Notes: generated by a model not told the origin, from the sequence alone. DNA of 64,000 nt from Ruegeria atlantica (GCA_013032095.1 WQBJ01000019.1:1-64000); one strand, 5' to 3'; positions 17,044 through 26,170 are shown, counted from the first letter of the stretch. Made by a program: numbers and translations.

Positions 17044-17461
17044 CATCAACCCGCTGCTGTCACCCGAACTGTTATACGCTCTGCGTGCCATGGGGCATGG
17101 GGATGAGATCGTGGTTGCAGACGCGAATTTTCCGGGCACCAGCATTGGGCCAGACTGCATCCGCTCTGATGGATCCTCGGCCAGTGAGATGTTGCAAGCG
17201 GTTTTATCTGTTATGCCGCTGGATACATTCGTGCCGGACCCGGCGTTGACCATGAAAGTGGTTAGTGATCCGGATGCCGTGCCCGATGCCGTTGCGGACT
17301 TCCAACGCATCATCGACGCGACTGCGGACAATCCCGTGCGCATTCAGGGGCTGGAGCGATTTGGCTTCTACGACCGCGCCTCCAAAGCGTTTGCCATCGT
17401 TCAGACCGGCGAGCGCAGGCTTTACGGCAACATCATCCTCAAGAAGGGCGTCATTGGATGA
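17033..17461 (+). CDS. fucU: L-fucose mutarotase (RbsD/FucU family)
   Basis: The 142-residue protein begins MLRNINPLLSPELLYALRAM. It carries the family motif GHGDEIVVADANFP with the catalytic His/Asp, and the C-terminal RRLYGNIILKKG. FucU interconverts alpha and beta anomers of L-fucose so that the dehydrogenase receives its preferred anomer. The start was chosen at the ATG matching family length; it overlaps the preceding gene by 11 bp. Its stop overlaps the lactonase start. Confidence 0.9.
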   Translation: MLRNINPLLSPELLYALRAMGHGDEIVVADANFPGTSIGPDCIRSDGSSASEMLQAVLSVMPLDTFVPDPALTMKVVSDPDAVPDAVADFQRIIDATADNPVRIQGLERFGFYDRASKAFAIVQTGERRLYGNIILKKGVIG

Positions 17462-18288
17462 AGATCGACGCGCATCAACATTTCTGGGCATTGGCGCGGG
17501 GAGATTACGGCTGGCTGACGCCCGAACTTGCTGCGATTTACCGCGATTTCACACCCGGGGATCTGGCGCCGCTGCTTGAGGTGGCCGGGATTGATGGCAC
17601 GGTATTGGTGCAGGCCGCGCCGACGGTGGCAGAGACGGAATACATGCTGTCACTGGCAGATCAAACTCCGGTCATCAAGGGTGTCGTAGGCTGGGTCGAT
17701 TTCGAAGCAGAGGATGCGCCCACACAAATCGAGAGGCTGGCTGCACATCCGGCTCTGGTCGGGTTACGGCCCATGATTCAGGACATTGATGACCCGGATT
17801 GGATAACACGCGAAGCCTTGATCCCGGCGTTTGAGGCAGTGCAACAGCATGATCTGACCTTCGACGCCCTGACCTTGCCCGTCCACCTTGCCCCCCTGTA
17901 TGAGTTGCTGGCCAGGCAGCCAAAGCTACGCGTGATCATCGACCACGGTTCCAAACCCTTGATACGGGATGGCGCGTTATTCGGATGGGCCGAAGATATT
18001 GCGGCCCTGGCCCGCGACACGCAGGCGTGGTGCAAGCTATCGGGGTTGGTCACCGAGGCCGCATCGGATTGGTCGATCGAAGACTTGCGTCCCTATGTCG
18101 ATCACCTGCTGGACACGTTCGGCCCGTCGCGCCTGATCTGGGGAAGTGACTGGCCAGTTTGCACCCTGGCCAGCTCTTATCAACGCTGGGTGGACACGAC
18201 CGAAATGTTGTTGAGTGCGCTGAGCGAAATTGAACGCAACGCGGTGCTGGGGGGTAATGCCGCCCGGGCCTACAACCTCAGGGACTGA
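17458..18288 (+). CDS. Amidohydrolase-family sugar lactonase, probable L-fuconolactonase
   Basis: A 276-residue metal-dependent hydrolase of the amidohydrolase_2 family. It opens MKIDAHQHFWALARGDYGWL, where HxH supplies metal ligands; later blocks are VVGWVDFEAEDAPTQIERL, IIDHGSKPLIRD and LIWGSDWPVCTLASSY with the catalytic Asp. Members next to fucose genes hydrolyse L-fucono-1,5-lactone to L-fuconate. It overlaps fucU by 4 bp (ATGA) and is followed after one base by the FAH-like gene. Confidence 0.87.
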   Translation: MKIDAHQHFWALARGDYGWLTPELAAIYRDFTPGDLAPLLEVAGIDGTVLVQAAPTVAETEYMLSLADQTPVIKGVVGWVDFEAEDAPTQIERLAAHPALVGLRPMIQDIDDPDWITREALIPAFEAVQQHDLTFDALTLPVHLAPLYELLARQPKLRVIIDHGSKPLIRDGALFGWAEDIAALARDTQAWCKLSGLVTEAASDWSIEDLRPYVDHLLDTFGPSRLIWGSDWPVCTLASSYQRWVDTTEMLLSALSEIERNAVLGGNAARAYNLRD

Positions 18289-18289
18289 G

Positions 18290-19402
18290 ATGGACTTTTC
18301 GAAACTGGATAGTGACGGTCTGTGGCTGGGCCGTGTCGAACGGGCTGGTATTGGACCATCTGTTGTGACCCTGCGCGAAGGGCAAATTGTTGATATCACG
18401 TCCAAGACAGCACCTACTGTACGGGACATTCTGGAACGTGCGGACGCGGTCGATTATACGCGCACCGCACATGGAGAGAGTTTGAATTCTTTGAATCAAG
18501 GCGTTTACTGGCTTGCTCCATGCGATTTGCAGGCCGTGAAAGCCTGCGGCGTAACCTTTGCCGGATCCATGGTCGAACGCGTGATCGAGGAACAGGCGGC
18601 GGGCGATCCAGCAAAGGCCGAAGCGATCCGCGACCGTATTGGAGCGCGCATCGGCAACAGCCTGTCCAATATCGTGCCGGGCTCGGATGCGGCCGCGCAG
18701 GTAAAAGAGGCTTTGATCGCCGAAGGGCTGTGGAGCCAGTACCTTGAAGTCGGGATCGGCCCGGATGCCGAAGTGTTTTCGAAAGCGCAGGTGCTGTCGT
18801 CGGTGGGATTTGGTGCCGATGTTGGTCTGCATCCGATCTCGACATGGAACAACCCCGAGCCCGAGGTGGTTTTGGCGGTGAACTCGAAAGGCGAAATAAG
18901 GGGCGCGACACTGGGCAACGATGTGAACCTGCGCGATGTCGAAGGCCGTTCCGCCCTGTTGCTGAGCAAAGCCAAGGACAATAACGCGTCCTGTTCGATC
19001 GGGCCGATGATCCGACTGTTCGATGACCGTTTTACGCTGGATGACGTACGTCGTGCCGAGTTGACCCTAACCGTCACAGGGTCGGATGGATTTGTTTTAA
19101 ACGGACATTCCTCGATGGCAAAGATCAGCCGCGACCCAGCGGATCTAGTGGCTCAGACCATCGGGCGGCATCACCAATATCCGGATGGGTTGATGTTATT
19201 CCTCGGAACTCTGTTTGCGCCGACGCAGGATCGCGATACGTCGGGAGGCGGGTTTACCCATAAGCTCGGCGATATCGTCACGATTTCAAATGCCAAACTG
19301 GGCGCACTGACCAATAGAGTGCGCTTGTCGACCGAGTGCCCCGAATGGACCTTCGGAGCCTCTCACCTGATGCGAAACCTCGCCAAGCGCGGCCTGATTT
19401 AA
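18290..19402 (+). CDS. FAH-family enzyme, probable 2-keto-3-deoxypentonate dehydratase
   Basis: The 370-residue protein starts MDFSKLDSDGLWLGRVERAG. It belongs to the fumarylacetoacetate hydrolase superfamily by the C-terminal fold segments VFSKAQVLSSVGFGADVGLH, WNNPEPEVVLAVNSKGEI and LGNDVNLRDVEGRSALLLSKAKD. Its length and N-terminal extension match the 2-keto-3-deoxy-D-arabinonate dehydratase type rather than the shorter hydrolases. The product would be 2-oxoglutarate semialdehyde, which the next gene's enzyme oxidises. That pairing is the reason for the call; hydrolase activity cannot be excluded. Confidence 0.72.
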   Translation: MDFSKLDSDGLWLGRVERAGIGPSVVTLREGQIVDITSKTAPTVRDILERADAVDYTRTAHGESLNSLNQGVYWLAPCDLQAVKACGVTFAGSMVERVIEEQAAGDPAKAEAIRDRIGARIGNSLSNIVPGSDAAAQVKEALIAEGLWSQYLEVGIGPDAEVFSKAQVLSSVGFGADVGLHPISTWNNPEPEVVLAVNSKGEIRGATLGNDVNLRDVEGRSALLLSKAKDNNASCSIGPMIRLFDDRFTLDDVRRAELTLTVTGSDGFVLNGHSSMAKISRDPADLVAQTIGRHHQYPDGLMLFLGTLFAPTQDRDTSGGGFTHKLGDIVTISNAKLGALTNRVRLSTECPEWTFGASHLMRNLAKRGLI

Positions 19403-19415
19403 GAGAGAACCCAGC

Positions 19416-20918
19416 ATGTTGAACGGAAAACACCTGATTGCAGGGGAATGGGTTGGGACTGAGGTCACCTTCTCCTCGGACCCTGCTCATGGACCCAGCC
19501 GTGATTTTGCAGTTGGCACCACCGCTCATGTGGACAGCGCCGTCCAGGCTGCCGAAGAGGCCTTTGCCACATATGGCTGGTCCTCGCGCTCGGACCGTGC
19601 TGCGTTGCTGCGCAAGATAGCAGGTGAGATTGATGCGCGCGGCGATGCAATCACCGAGATCGGCTGTCAGGAAACCGGTCTGCCCGAAGCCCGTATGCAG
19701 GGAGAACGTGGCCGCACTATTGGCCAACTTCGCCTGTTTGCGGATCATATTGAGGCTGGGGACTATCTGGACCGCCGCCATGATCCGTCGCTAGCGGACC
19801 GGGCGCCTTTGCCCCGGCCGGATTTACAGATGATCCAACGGCCTTTGGGGCCGGTCGCGGTATTTGGCGCCTCAAATTTTCCGCTGGCGTTCTCGGTTGC
19901 GGGCGGGGATACGGCGGCGGCTTTGGCAGCGGGCTGTCCTGTGGTCATCAAAGGCCACCCGGCCCATCCTGGCACAGGCGAGATCGTCGCGCAGGCAATA
20001 GACGCCGCAATTAGGACAACCGGAAGCCCAGCCGGTACGTTCTCCTTGATCCAAAGTGACGGGATCGAAGTTGGAACGGCCCTCGCCCTGCACCCTTTGA
20101 TCCGGGCGGTCGGCTTCACCGGATCATTACGCGCCGGACGGGCGCTGTTTGACCTGTGCGCTCAACGCCCGGAACCCATCCCGTTCTTCGGTGAACTGGG
20201 CTCGGTCAATCCGATGTTCGTCTTGCCAGAAGCTGCGGCCGCCCGAGGCGCTGAGATCGGCCGCGGTTGGGCTGGTTCTCTGACCATGGGTGCGGGGCAG
20301 TTCTGTACCAACCCCGGCATCGCGGTTGTGGTTGACGGTGAGGATGCCAACGTGTTGCAGGCAGCAACGCAGGCTGCTCTGGACGAAACGCCCACGCAGA
20401 CGATGTTGACCAGCGGTATATCGGAAGCCTATCGCGACGGTGTTGCTCAGTTCGCCGCCGGAACGGGCGTTCAGCAGGTCGTGCAAAACGACAGCGCGCC
20501 ACGCTCTGCCGCTCCCAACCTGTTTGTTGTACCTGGCGATGACTGGCTCGCCGATGACAGCCTGCATCATGAGGTATTCGGCCCGACGGGAATTCTCGTG
20601 CGTGCTCGGGACACGAACCAGATGATCGACATCGCCCGCGCCGTCGAGGGGCAACTGACCTGCACATTGCATATGGACGCCGGCGACGCGGAATTCGCGC
20701 GAAAACTGGTACCAGTGCTGGAGCGCAAGGCCGGTCGCTTGTTGGCCAACGGCTTCCCGACCGGTGTCGAGGTCTGTGACAGCATGGTGCATGGCGGCCC
20801 CTACCCCGCCTCGACGAATTTCGGCGCAACCTCGGTCGGCACCCTGTCGATCCGGCGTTTTCTGCGGCCGGTTTGTTACCAAGATATTCCCGCTGATCTT
20901 CTTCCGGAACAAATGTGA
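19416..20918 (+). CDS. Aldehyde dehydrogenase, probable 2-oxoglutarate semialdehyde dehydrogenase
   Basis: A 500-residue NAD(P)+-dependent aldehyde dehydrogenase. It has FGASNFPLAFSVAGGDTAAA at the cofactor fold, PVVIKGHPAHPGTGEIVAQA with the substrate-binding Lys, FFGELGSVNP with the general base Glu, and the catalytic Cys in GAGQFCTNPG. This sequence type is the 2,5-dioxopentanoate (2-oxoglutarate semialdehyde) dehydrogenase class. It would complete a pentonate branch to 2-oxoglutarate; L-lactaldehyde oxidation is an alternative. AAGAGAG precedes the ATG. Confidence 0.8.
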   Translation: MLNGKHLIAGEWVGTEVTFSSDPAHGPSRDFAVGTTAHVDSAVQAAEEAFATYGWSSRSDRAALLRKIAGEIDARGDAITEIGCQETGLPEARMQGERGRTIGQLRLFADHIEAGDYLDRRHDPSLADRAPLPRPDLQMIQRPLGPVAVFGASNFPLAFSVAGGDTAAALAAGCPVVIKGHPAHPGTGEIVAQAIDAAIRTTGSPAGTFSLIQSDGIEVGTALALHPLIRAVGFTGSLRAGRALFDLCAQRPEPIPFFGELGSVNPMFVLPEAAAARGAEIGRGWAGSLTMGAGQFCTNPGIAVVVDGEDANVLQAATQAALDETPTQTMLTSGISEAYRDGVAQFAAGTGVQQVVQNDSAPRSAAPNLFVVPGDDWLADDSLHHEVFGPTGILVRARDTNQMIDIARAVEGQLTCTLHMDAGDAEFARKLVPVLERKAGRLLANGFPTGVEVCDSMVHGGPYPASTNFGATSVGTLSIRRFLRPVCYQDIPADLLPEQM

Positions 20919-20926
20919 GAAACGTG

Positions 20927-21676
20927 ATGACAGCCCCTTCTAACCGATTGTCTGGAAAGATTGCTTTGATCACCGCTGCAGGTCAGGGGATAGGTCGCGC
21001 CACCACTGAATTGTTTGTGACCGAGGGTGCGCAGGTCATTGCCGCTGACATCAACGACGCCGCGTTGGCGGAGCTGGCAACGATCCCGGGGGTCAAAACG
21101 CTGGATCTGGACGTCACCAGCGCCGGTGCCGTTCAGGCCGCCACCGCAGAATTGCCTCCGCTGGACGTGCTGTTCAACTGTGCCGGATATGTAGCGGGGG
21201 GATCGATTCTGGAATGTGAGGAGGCGGACTGGGATTTCAGTTTCGATCTCAACGTCAAGGCCATGTATCGGCTGATCCGCCTCACCCTTCCTGCGATGCT
21301 GGAAAACGGTGGCGGGTCGATCATCAACATGTCCTCGGTCGCATCGTCGCTGAAAGGTGTACCCAACCGGTTCGTCTATTGCGCGTCCAAAGCGGCAGTG
21401 ATCGGACTTACCAAGTCTGTCGCGGCGGATTTCGTAACACGGGGCATCCGCTGCAATGCGATTTGCCCCGGCACTGTCGACAGCCCTAGCTTGCATGACC
21501 GGCTGCGCGCAACAGGCGACTATGAAACCGCCATGACCGATTTCATTGCGCGACAGCCGATGGGTCGGATCGGAACGGCCGAGGAAGTGGCTGAACTGGC
21601 ACTTTATCTTGCAAGCGACGCAAGCAAATTTACTTCGGGGCAGTCTTTCGCAATCGACGGCGGCTGGACCATCTGA
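20927..21676 (+). CDS. SDR dehydrogenase, probable 2-keto-3-deoxy-L-fuconate dehydrogenase
   Basis: A short-chain dehydrogenase of about 249 residues. The cofactor loop is ALITAAGQGIGRATTELF, the structural motif is LFNCAGYVAGG, the catalytic Ser is in INMSSVASSLKGVPN, and YCASKAAVIGL gives Tyr and Lys. It resembles the DHRS6-like enzymes that oxidise 2-keto-3-deoxy-L-fuconate to the 2,4-diketo acid. I chose ATG 20927; a GTG at 20915 that overlaps the previous stop is also possible. It precedes the hydrolase that would use its product. Confidence 0.83.
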   Translation: MTAPSNRLSGKIALITAAGQGIGRATTELFVTEGAQVIAADINDAALAELATIPGVKTLDLDVTSAGAVQAATAELPPLDVLFNCAGYVAGGSILECEEADWDFSFDLNVKAMYRLIRLTLPAMLENGGGSIINMSSVASSLKGVPNRFVYCASKAAVIGLTKSVAADFVTRGIRCNAICPGTVDSPSLHDRLRATGDYETAMTDFIARQPMGRIGTAEEVAELALYLASDASKFTSGQSFAIDGGWTI

Positions 21677-21694
21677 ATTGGAAGGAAACAGAAA

Positions 21695-22537
21695 ATGAAG
21701 CTGTTACGCTACGGACCGGCTGGAGCGGAAAAACCCGGCGTGTTGGACGACGACGGGAACATTCGTGATCTATCGGTTGTTGTCGCCGATATCTCGGGTG
21801 CAGTGCTGAGCGATGAAGGGCTGACGCAGCTGCGCGGTCTTGATCTGGGTAGGCTACCGGTCGTCACGGGTGATCAGCGCATCGGCGCCTGCGTTGCGAA
21901 CGTCGGTAAGTTCGTCTGCATCGGCCTGAACTATGCGGATCACGCTGCTGAAAGCGGTTTGGAATTACCTGCTGAACCCGTGGTCTTTTTCAAGGCGACA
22001 TCAGCGATCACAGGTCCCAATGACACTGTCGAAATCCCACGTGGCTCGGTCAAGACCGACTGGGAGGTCGAGCTTGGGGTCGTGATCGGCAAGCATACCA
22101 AATACGTATCCGAAGCGGAGGCGCTGGATCATGTCGCGGGCTACTGCGTGATAAATGATCTGTCGGAGCGTGATTTTCAGCTGCATCGGTCCGGCCAGTG
22201 GGTCAAAGGCAAATCGGCCGACACGTTCGGTCCGATCGGCCCATGGCTGGTAACACGGGATGAGATTGCTGATCCGCAGAACCTGCCGATGTATCTTGAG
22301 GTGAACGGGCACCGCTATCAGAACGGGTCGACCAACACGATGTATTTCAGTGTGGCCATGGTTATCTCTCACCTGTCGCAGTTCATGTCGCTGCAGCCGG
22401 GGGACGTGATTTCAACCGGAACGCCTCCGGGCGTCGGCATGGGGCAGAATCCGCAAACCTATCTGAAACCCGGGGACAAGATGGAATTGGGCATCGAAGG
22501 GCTGGGCGTGCAGCGGCAACATGTCGTGCAGGGGTGA
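21695..22537 (+). CDS. FAH-family hydrolase, probable 2,4-diketo-3-deoxy-L-fuconate hydrolase
   Basis: A 280-residue fumarylacetoacetate hydrolase family enzyme. It contains FVCIGLNYADHAAESGLELP, VVFFKATSAITGPND, the metal-binding WEVELGVVIGKHTKYVS, and VISTGTPPGVGMGQNP near the end. Members of this exact length cleave 2,4-diketo-3-deoxy-L-fuconate to pyruvate and L-lactate. GGAAGG stands upstream of the ATG. It is the last gene of the plus-strand operon before a terminator. Confidence 0.85.
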   Translation: MKLLRYGPAGAEKPGVLDDDGNIRDLSVVVADISGAVLSDEGLTQLRGLDLGRLPVVTGDQRIGACVANVGKFVCIGLNYADHAAESGLELPAEPVVFFKATSAITGPNDTVEIPRGSVKTDWEVELGVVIGKHTKYVSEAEALDHVAGYCVINDLSERDFQLHRSGQWVKGKSADTFGPIGPWLVTRDEIADPQNLPMYLEVNGHRYQNGSTNTMYFSVAMVISHLSQFMSLQPGDVISTGTPPGVGMGQNPQTYLKPGDKMELGIEGLGVQRQHVVQG

Positions 22538-22560
22538 TGCACTGACCTCAGAATAGAAGC

Positions 22561-22587
22561 CCCCGGCCGGTTTCGCCCGGGGTTTTT
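22561..22587 (+). terminator. Intrinsic terminator of the fucose/arabinose operon
   Basis: CCCCGG (22561-22566) pairs with CCGGGG (22577-22582), followed by TTTTT. It separates the operon from the convergent aldehyde dehydrogenase gene. Confidence 0.85.
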
Positions 22588-22594
22588 GGTGCTG

Positions 22595-24043
22595 TTATCC
22601 CGGCCAAGGCAAGGAATAGGTTTTGACGTTGGTGAAGAACTTCATCGCCTCGATGACGCCTTCTTTGACGCCATTGCCGCTGTCCTTAATACCACCGAAA
22701 GGTGACATCTCAATCCTGTAGCCTGGCTGTTCCCAAATATTGCAGGTGCCGACGTTCAGGCCGTTGATATAGGCAATGGCGCGGTTCAGGTCATTCGTAC
22801 ACACGCCCGAGGACAGGCCGAATTTGGTTCCGTTCGAGATCTCTATGACTTTCGCGTCGTCATCTGGCACACGCACAATTGGTACGATGGGGCCAAAGGT
22901 TTCCTCCATCACCAACTCGCTGTCATGTGGCACCTTGTCGACCACAATCGGAGGTAGCAGCGCACCCTGACGACCTGGGTGGTAGAGGATTTCCGCTCCC
23001 TCGTTCTCGGCCATGTAAACGCGTTTTTCAAACAACTGGGCAGCCTCAGCGTGGATGACGCAGCCCAGTTGGGTTTCGGGATCTTGCGGGTCTCCGAACT
23101 TTAAAGCTTTGGCCTTTTCCAACACCAGAGGTACAAATTTGTCTGCCACACTCTCCTGCACCAGAATGCGTTTGATCGCGGTGCAGCGTTGGCCTGAATT
23201 GCCGGTTGCTCCGGCCACGGCGATGTTTGCGGCCATTTCCAGATCGGTGTTGCTCAGATCGTTCAGGACGATTAGAGGATCATTGCCGCCCAGTTCTAGC
23301 GCCTGCCGTTTGTAGCCGGCTTTACCTGCGATCATCTTGCCAACCGAAACACCGCCGGTGAACGTGATGATGTCTATGTTTTCATTGGTGATCATCTCAT
23401 CCCCAATGTCCTGGGGCCAGCCAGTGACCACCTGAAACATTTGGTGCGGCAAACCCGCCTCATACAGGATATCGGCCAGCGTCAACGCAGTCAGTGGGGT
23501 CAGCTCGGTCGGTTTGCACACCATGCAGTTGTTTGTCGCGATCGACGGCGCGATCTTGTGGCTGACCATGTTCAAAGGGTGGTTGAAAGGCGTAATCGCG
23601 CTGATGGCTTTGACAGGTTCGCGTTTGGTGAAAATCTTGCGCTCTTTGCCATTGTGGGTCAGGTCGCACGAGAAAATCTCACCGTCATCCTTCAGTGCCT
23701 CGGCAGCCGCAAATTGGTAGACATCCTGCGCTCGTTTGGTTTCGTAGATCGCGTGCTGGTGGCAAATGCCCAACTCCAACGTCAGCCACTTTGCCAGATG
23801 CGCACGCTTCTCACCGATCAGCTCGCCCGCACGTTGCAGGATTTGGCTGCGCTCGTACCGAGTCAATTTGGGAGTGTAATTTGCAGCAATATTAAAAGCC
23901 TTGCGTGCGTGTTCAGCAGCGCCAGCAGGAACAGTTCCAATCACTTCGTTGGTATACGGATAGTGCACGAGTATTGTTGCGTCCGTGAAAACGACCTCCC
24001 CCCCGATGCGCATCCCTTCGTGGCGAATGTCGGATGTGTTCAT
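22595..24043 (-). CDS. phnY: Phosphonoacetaldehyde dehydrogenase
   Basis: A 482-residue aldehyde dehydrogenase starting [16 protein letters not shown]. It has [20 protein letters not shown] at the cofactor fold, [28 protein letters not shown] with the base Glu, the catalytic Cys in [10 protein letters not shown], and the ending [10 protein letters not shown]. Subfamily features match PhnY, which oxidises phosphonoacetaldehyde to phosphonoacetate in 2-aminoethylphosphonate breakdown. A remnant of phosphonoacetate hydrolase directly upstream supports the call. The long upstream extension of the frame overlaps that remnant and is not coding. Related substrates are possible since phnW is not in the window. 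Confidence 0.8.
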   Translation of the reverse strand: MNTSDIRHEGMRIGGEVVFTDATILVHYPYTNEVIGTVPAGAAEHARKAFNIAANYTPKLTRYERSQILQRAGELIGEKRAHLAKWLTLELGICHQHAIYETKRAQDVYQFAAAEALKDDGEIFSCDLTHNGKERKIFTKREPVKAISAITPFNHPLNMVSHKIAPSIATNNCMVCKPTELTPLTALTLADILYEAGLPHQMFQVVTGWPQDIGDEMITNENIDIITFTGGVSVGKMIAGKAGYKRQALELGGNDPLIVLNDLSNTDLEMAANIAVAGATGNSGQRCTAIKRILVQESVADKFVPLVLEKAKALKFGDPQDPETQLGCVIHAEAAQLFEKRVYMAENEGAEILYHPGRQGALLPPIVVDKVPHDSELVMEETFGPIVPIVRVPDDDAKVIEISNGTKFGLSSGVCTNDLNRAIAYINGLNVGTCNIWEQPGYRIEMSPFGGIKDSGNGVKEGVIEAMKFFTNVKTYSLPWPG

Positions 24044-24060
24044 GATCCCGTCCATGTTTC

Positions 24061-24444
24061 TGAGCCGTTGCTGTGGTGGCGTGTAAAAAAGTCGTCCAAT
24101 TTCCGCAGTTTCGGGGCGTAACCCAAATCTATGGCATTGTTTATGATAAAAGGTACATCTTGCTCGGCCAACACACCAAGCTGGGCTCGTAGCTTGCCCT
24201 TTGCAGTGGCCATAGCGGCGCAATACCCTGCATCGTAGAACTGCGAGAACATGGCAGGCGCTCGATGGCAACGACCGGGTAGGAGTATAGTTTCATGGCC
24301 TGCCTCAGTGGACGTGCGGAAGTGACGGCAATGTGCTGCATATTCAAGCTTCGGTCCATTGCCCTGTTTGGACGTGAGCGATGCGTCAAACGCTAAAAAG
24401 ACGATTACCCTTCTATCTCGGATGTTTGGGGCATTATTCGACAC
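24061..24444 (-). pseudogene. phnA: Remnant of phosphonoacetate hydrolase
   Basis: A minus-strand frame contains [20 protein letters not shown], close to the conserved PhnA stretch of the form FYEAGxKVAMVTAKDKLRxLLG. Before it come PKLEYAAHCRHFRTSTEAGH-type residues also reminiscent of PhnA. The remaining sequence on either side does not match, and the roughly 410-residue enzyme is reduced to about 130 codons. It sits immediately upstream of phnY, the position expected for its pathway partner. I read it as a deleted, decaying gene. The match is by eye only. Confidence 0.45.
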
Positions 24445-24489
24445 GGAACCGTTATCGGGTCTGGCAAAGGGCTTGGAAATCGATCTGTC

Positions 24490-24508
24490 ATTTTGTATTT
24501 TGGATACA
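24490..24508. promoter_or_regulatory. 19-bp operator at the GntR promoter
   Basis: Read on the minus strand the sequence is TGTATCCAAAATACAAAAT, with the inverted core TGTATnnnnnATACA. It contains the predicted -10 (TATTTT at 24496) of the following GntR gene, 17 nt after TTGGAA (24473). The identical 19 bases occur at 31901-31919 in front of the dipeptide importer operon. An autoregulatory GntR site is the simplest reading. Confidence 0.75.
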
Positions 24509-24516
24509 AGTTTTCA

Positions 24517-25209
24517 ATGCCCGAGACCGACCGAATGCCCAGAACCCGCGCGATCCCCCGACAAAGTCTGCCAGATGTCATTACCAATGATCTGCGTGAG
24601 CGGATTCTGAGTGGTGAAATGGCCGAGGGAGAAACCATTCGCCAAGAAGCGCTGGCCGAGGACTATGATGTATCGCGCATGCCGATCCGCGAAGCTCTGA
24701 AACGGCTGGATGCCGAAGGGCTGGTGCAGCTAACCAATAACCGGGGCGCCTCGGTTACCTCACATTCCCTGTCCGAGATCGCAGAGATTTTCGACCTGCG
24801 TATCCTGCTGGAGGTGGACCTGTTCCAGCGCTCGATCCCGCAGATGACCAATGCCGAATTTGCTAAGTGTGAACGGCTTTTGGACGAGATGGAAAAGTCC
24901 TATGACGCTTATGACGTGGGCCGGTGGGGCAGCCTGAACAACGAATATCACATGGCGCTCTATGCCGCTGCCGAACGTGGACTGAGCAATGAAATCCTGC
25001 AACGCGTCAACGTGCAATCCGACCGCTATGTGCGGATGCATCTAAGCGTCATGGAACAGCGCGAACCGGCCAAGAAAGACCATCGAGAACTGCTGACACT
25101 GGCCCGCGCGGGTCAAGTCGAGGACGCCTGCGCCCTACTGACCCGGCATATAGGTCGCACGAAGGAGCAGTTGTTGGAGATGATCATCACAACGCGTAGA
25201 GACGAATAG
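24517..25209 (+). CDS. GntR/FadR-family regulator of the peptide importer
   Basis: A 230-residue regulator. The winged helix includes LPDVITNDLRERILSGEMAE and YDVSRMPIREALKRLDAEGL, and the FCD domain includes EIFDLRILLEVDLFQRSI, EYHMALYAAAERG and DHRELLTLARAGQVEDACAL. The longest frame starts inside the operator, so ATG 24517 or ATG 24535 (MPRTRAIPRQSL) is the real start; 24517 leaves almost no leader. It converges, at 4 bp distance, on the dipeptide ABC operon, whose promoter carries the same operator. Confidence 0.85.
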   Translation: MPETDRMPRTRAIPRQSLPDVITNDLRERILSGEMAEGETIRQEALAEDYDVSRMPIREALKRLDAEGLVQLTNNRGASVTSHSLSEIAEIFDLRILLEVDLFQRSIPQMTNAEFAKCERLLDEMEKSYDAYDVGRWGSLNNEYHMALYAAAERGLSNEILQRVNVQSDRYVRMHLSVMEQREPAKKDHRELLTLARAGQVEDACALLTRHIGRTKEQLLEMIITTRRDE

Positions 25210-25213
25210 ACGC

Positions 25214-26170
25214 CTAGTCCAGCGGATGCAGGCAGGCGACCTGGTGGGTTGTTCCACTCAGTTCCGGAGGCGCGGCGCGGCACTCCTCAGTTGCCAGCCA
25301 GCACCGTTGCGCAAAAGCACAGCCCTTTGGGATATTCATCGGTGACGGCAATTCACCTTCCAGCTTGATCCGATCCTTTCGGGCCTCGGGGTCGGCACGC
25401 GGGGTCGTTGAGAGCAGTGCCTTGGAATAGGGATGCCGGGGCGCGGCGAACAGTTGCTCTTTTGGAGCTTTTTCAACTGCACGGCCCAGATACATGACGA
25501 TCACGTCGTCGGCGAAGTGTTTCACCACGGATAAGTCGTGCGAGATGAACAGGTAGGCAAGGTTCAGACGCTCCTGTAACTCGACCAGCAGATTCAGGAT
25601 TTGCGATTGGATTGAGACGTCTAGCGCCGAAACCGGCTCATCCAGCACCAGAACCTTTGGGTTCAGCATCAGCGCGCGGGCAATTGCGATCCGCTGGCGC
25701 TGACCGCCCGAGAACATATGCGGATAGCGGTCGTAATGCTCAGGACGCAGGCCCACAAGGTCGATCATCTCACGCGCGCGCGCTTCGCGGTCGGCGGCGG
25801 ACATATCGGGGCGGTTGATGATCAGCGGCTCCTGCAGGATTTGCCCGATCCGCTGGCGCGGATTGAGCGAGCCGTACGGATCCTGAAACACAATCTGCAC
25901 CGTCTCGCGCATCTGGGCCCATTTTGACGGAGTGATCTCGACCCCGTCGATGGTCAGACTGCCCGAAGTAGGCTCTTCAATCATCGTCACCACACGCGCC
26001 AGCGTCGACTTTCCGCAACCCGATTCACCGACAATGGCCAGAGTTTTGCCGGGTCGAAGGTCGAAATCCACGCCGGACAAAGCTTTGACCGTGGCCGGTT
26101 TCGACAACAATCCACCTTTGACGGTGTAGAACCTGGCCAACGCGCTGGCCTGAACGATGGGGGCGGTCAT
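25214..26170 (-). CDS. dppF: Dipeptide/oligopeptide ABC transporter ATPase (DppF-like)
   Basis: A 318-residue ATPase with Walker A GESGCGKST near residue 51, Q-loop region VQIVFQDPYGSLNPRQRIG, signature MFSGGQRQRIAIARAL, Walker B VLVLDEPVSALDVSIQ and H-loop FISHDLSVV. The C-terminal oligopeptide-type domain has CAFAQRCWLATEEC, a Cys motif seen in Opp/Dpp ATPases that may bind an Fe-S cluster. It overlaps dppD by 4 bp and is the last gene of the operon. Confidence 0.92.
   Translation of the reverse strand: MTAPIVQASALARFYTVKGGLLSKPATVKALSGVDFDLRPGKTLAIVGESGCGKSTLARVVTMIEEPTSGSLTIDGVEITPSKWAQMRETVQIVFQDPYGSLNPRQRIGQILQEPLIINRPDMSAADREARAREMIDLVGLRPEHYDRYPHMFSGGQRQRIAIARALMLNPKVLVLDEPVSALDVSIQSQILNLLVELQERLNLAYLFISHDLSVVKHFADDVIVMYLGRAVEKAPKEQLFAAPRHPYSKALLSTTPRADPEARKDRIKLEGELPSPMNIPKGCAFAQRCWLATEECRAAPPELSGTTHQVACLHPLD

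Noticed and set aside
24044-24271. 76-residue N-terminal extension of the PhnY frame
   Set aside because: It overlaps the phnA remnant, lacks similarity to aldehyde dehydrogenases, and a normal start with a ribosome site exists at 24043.
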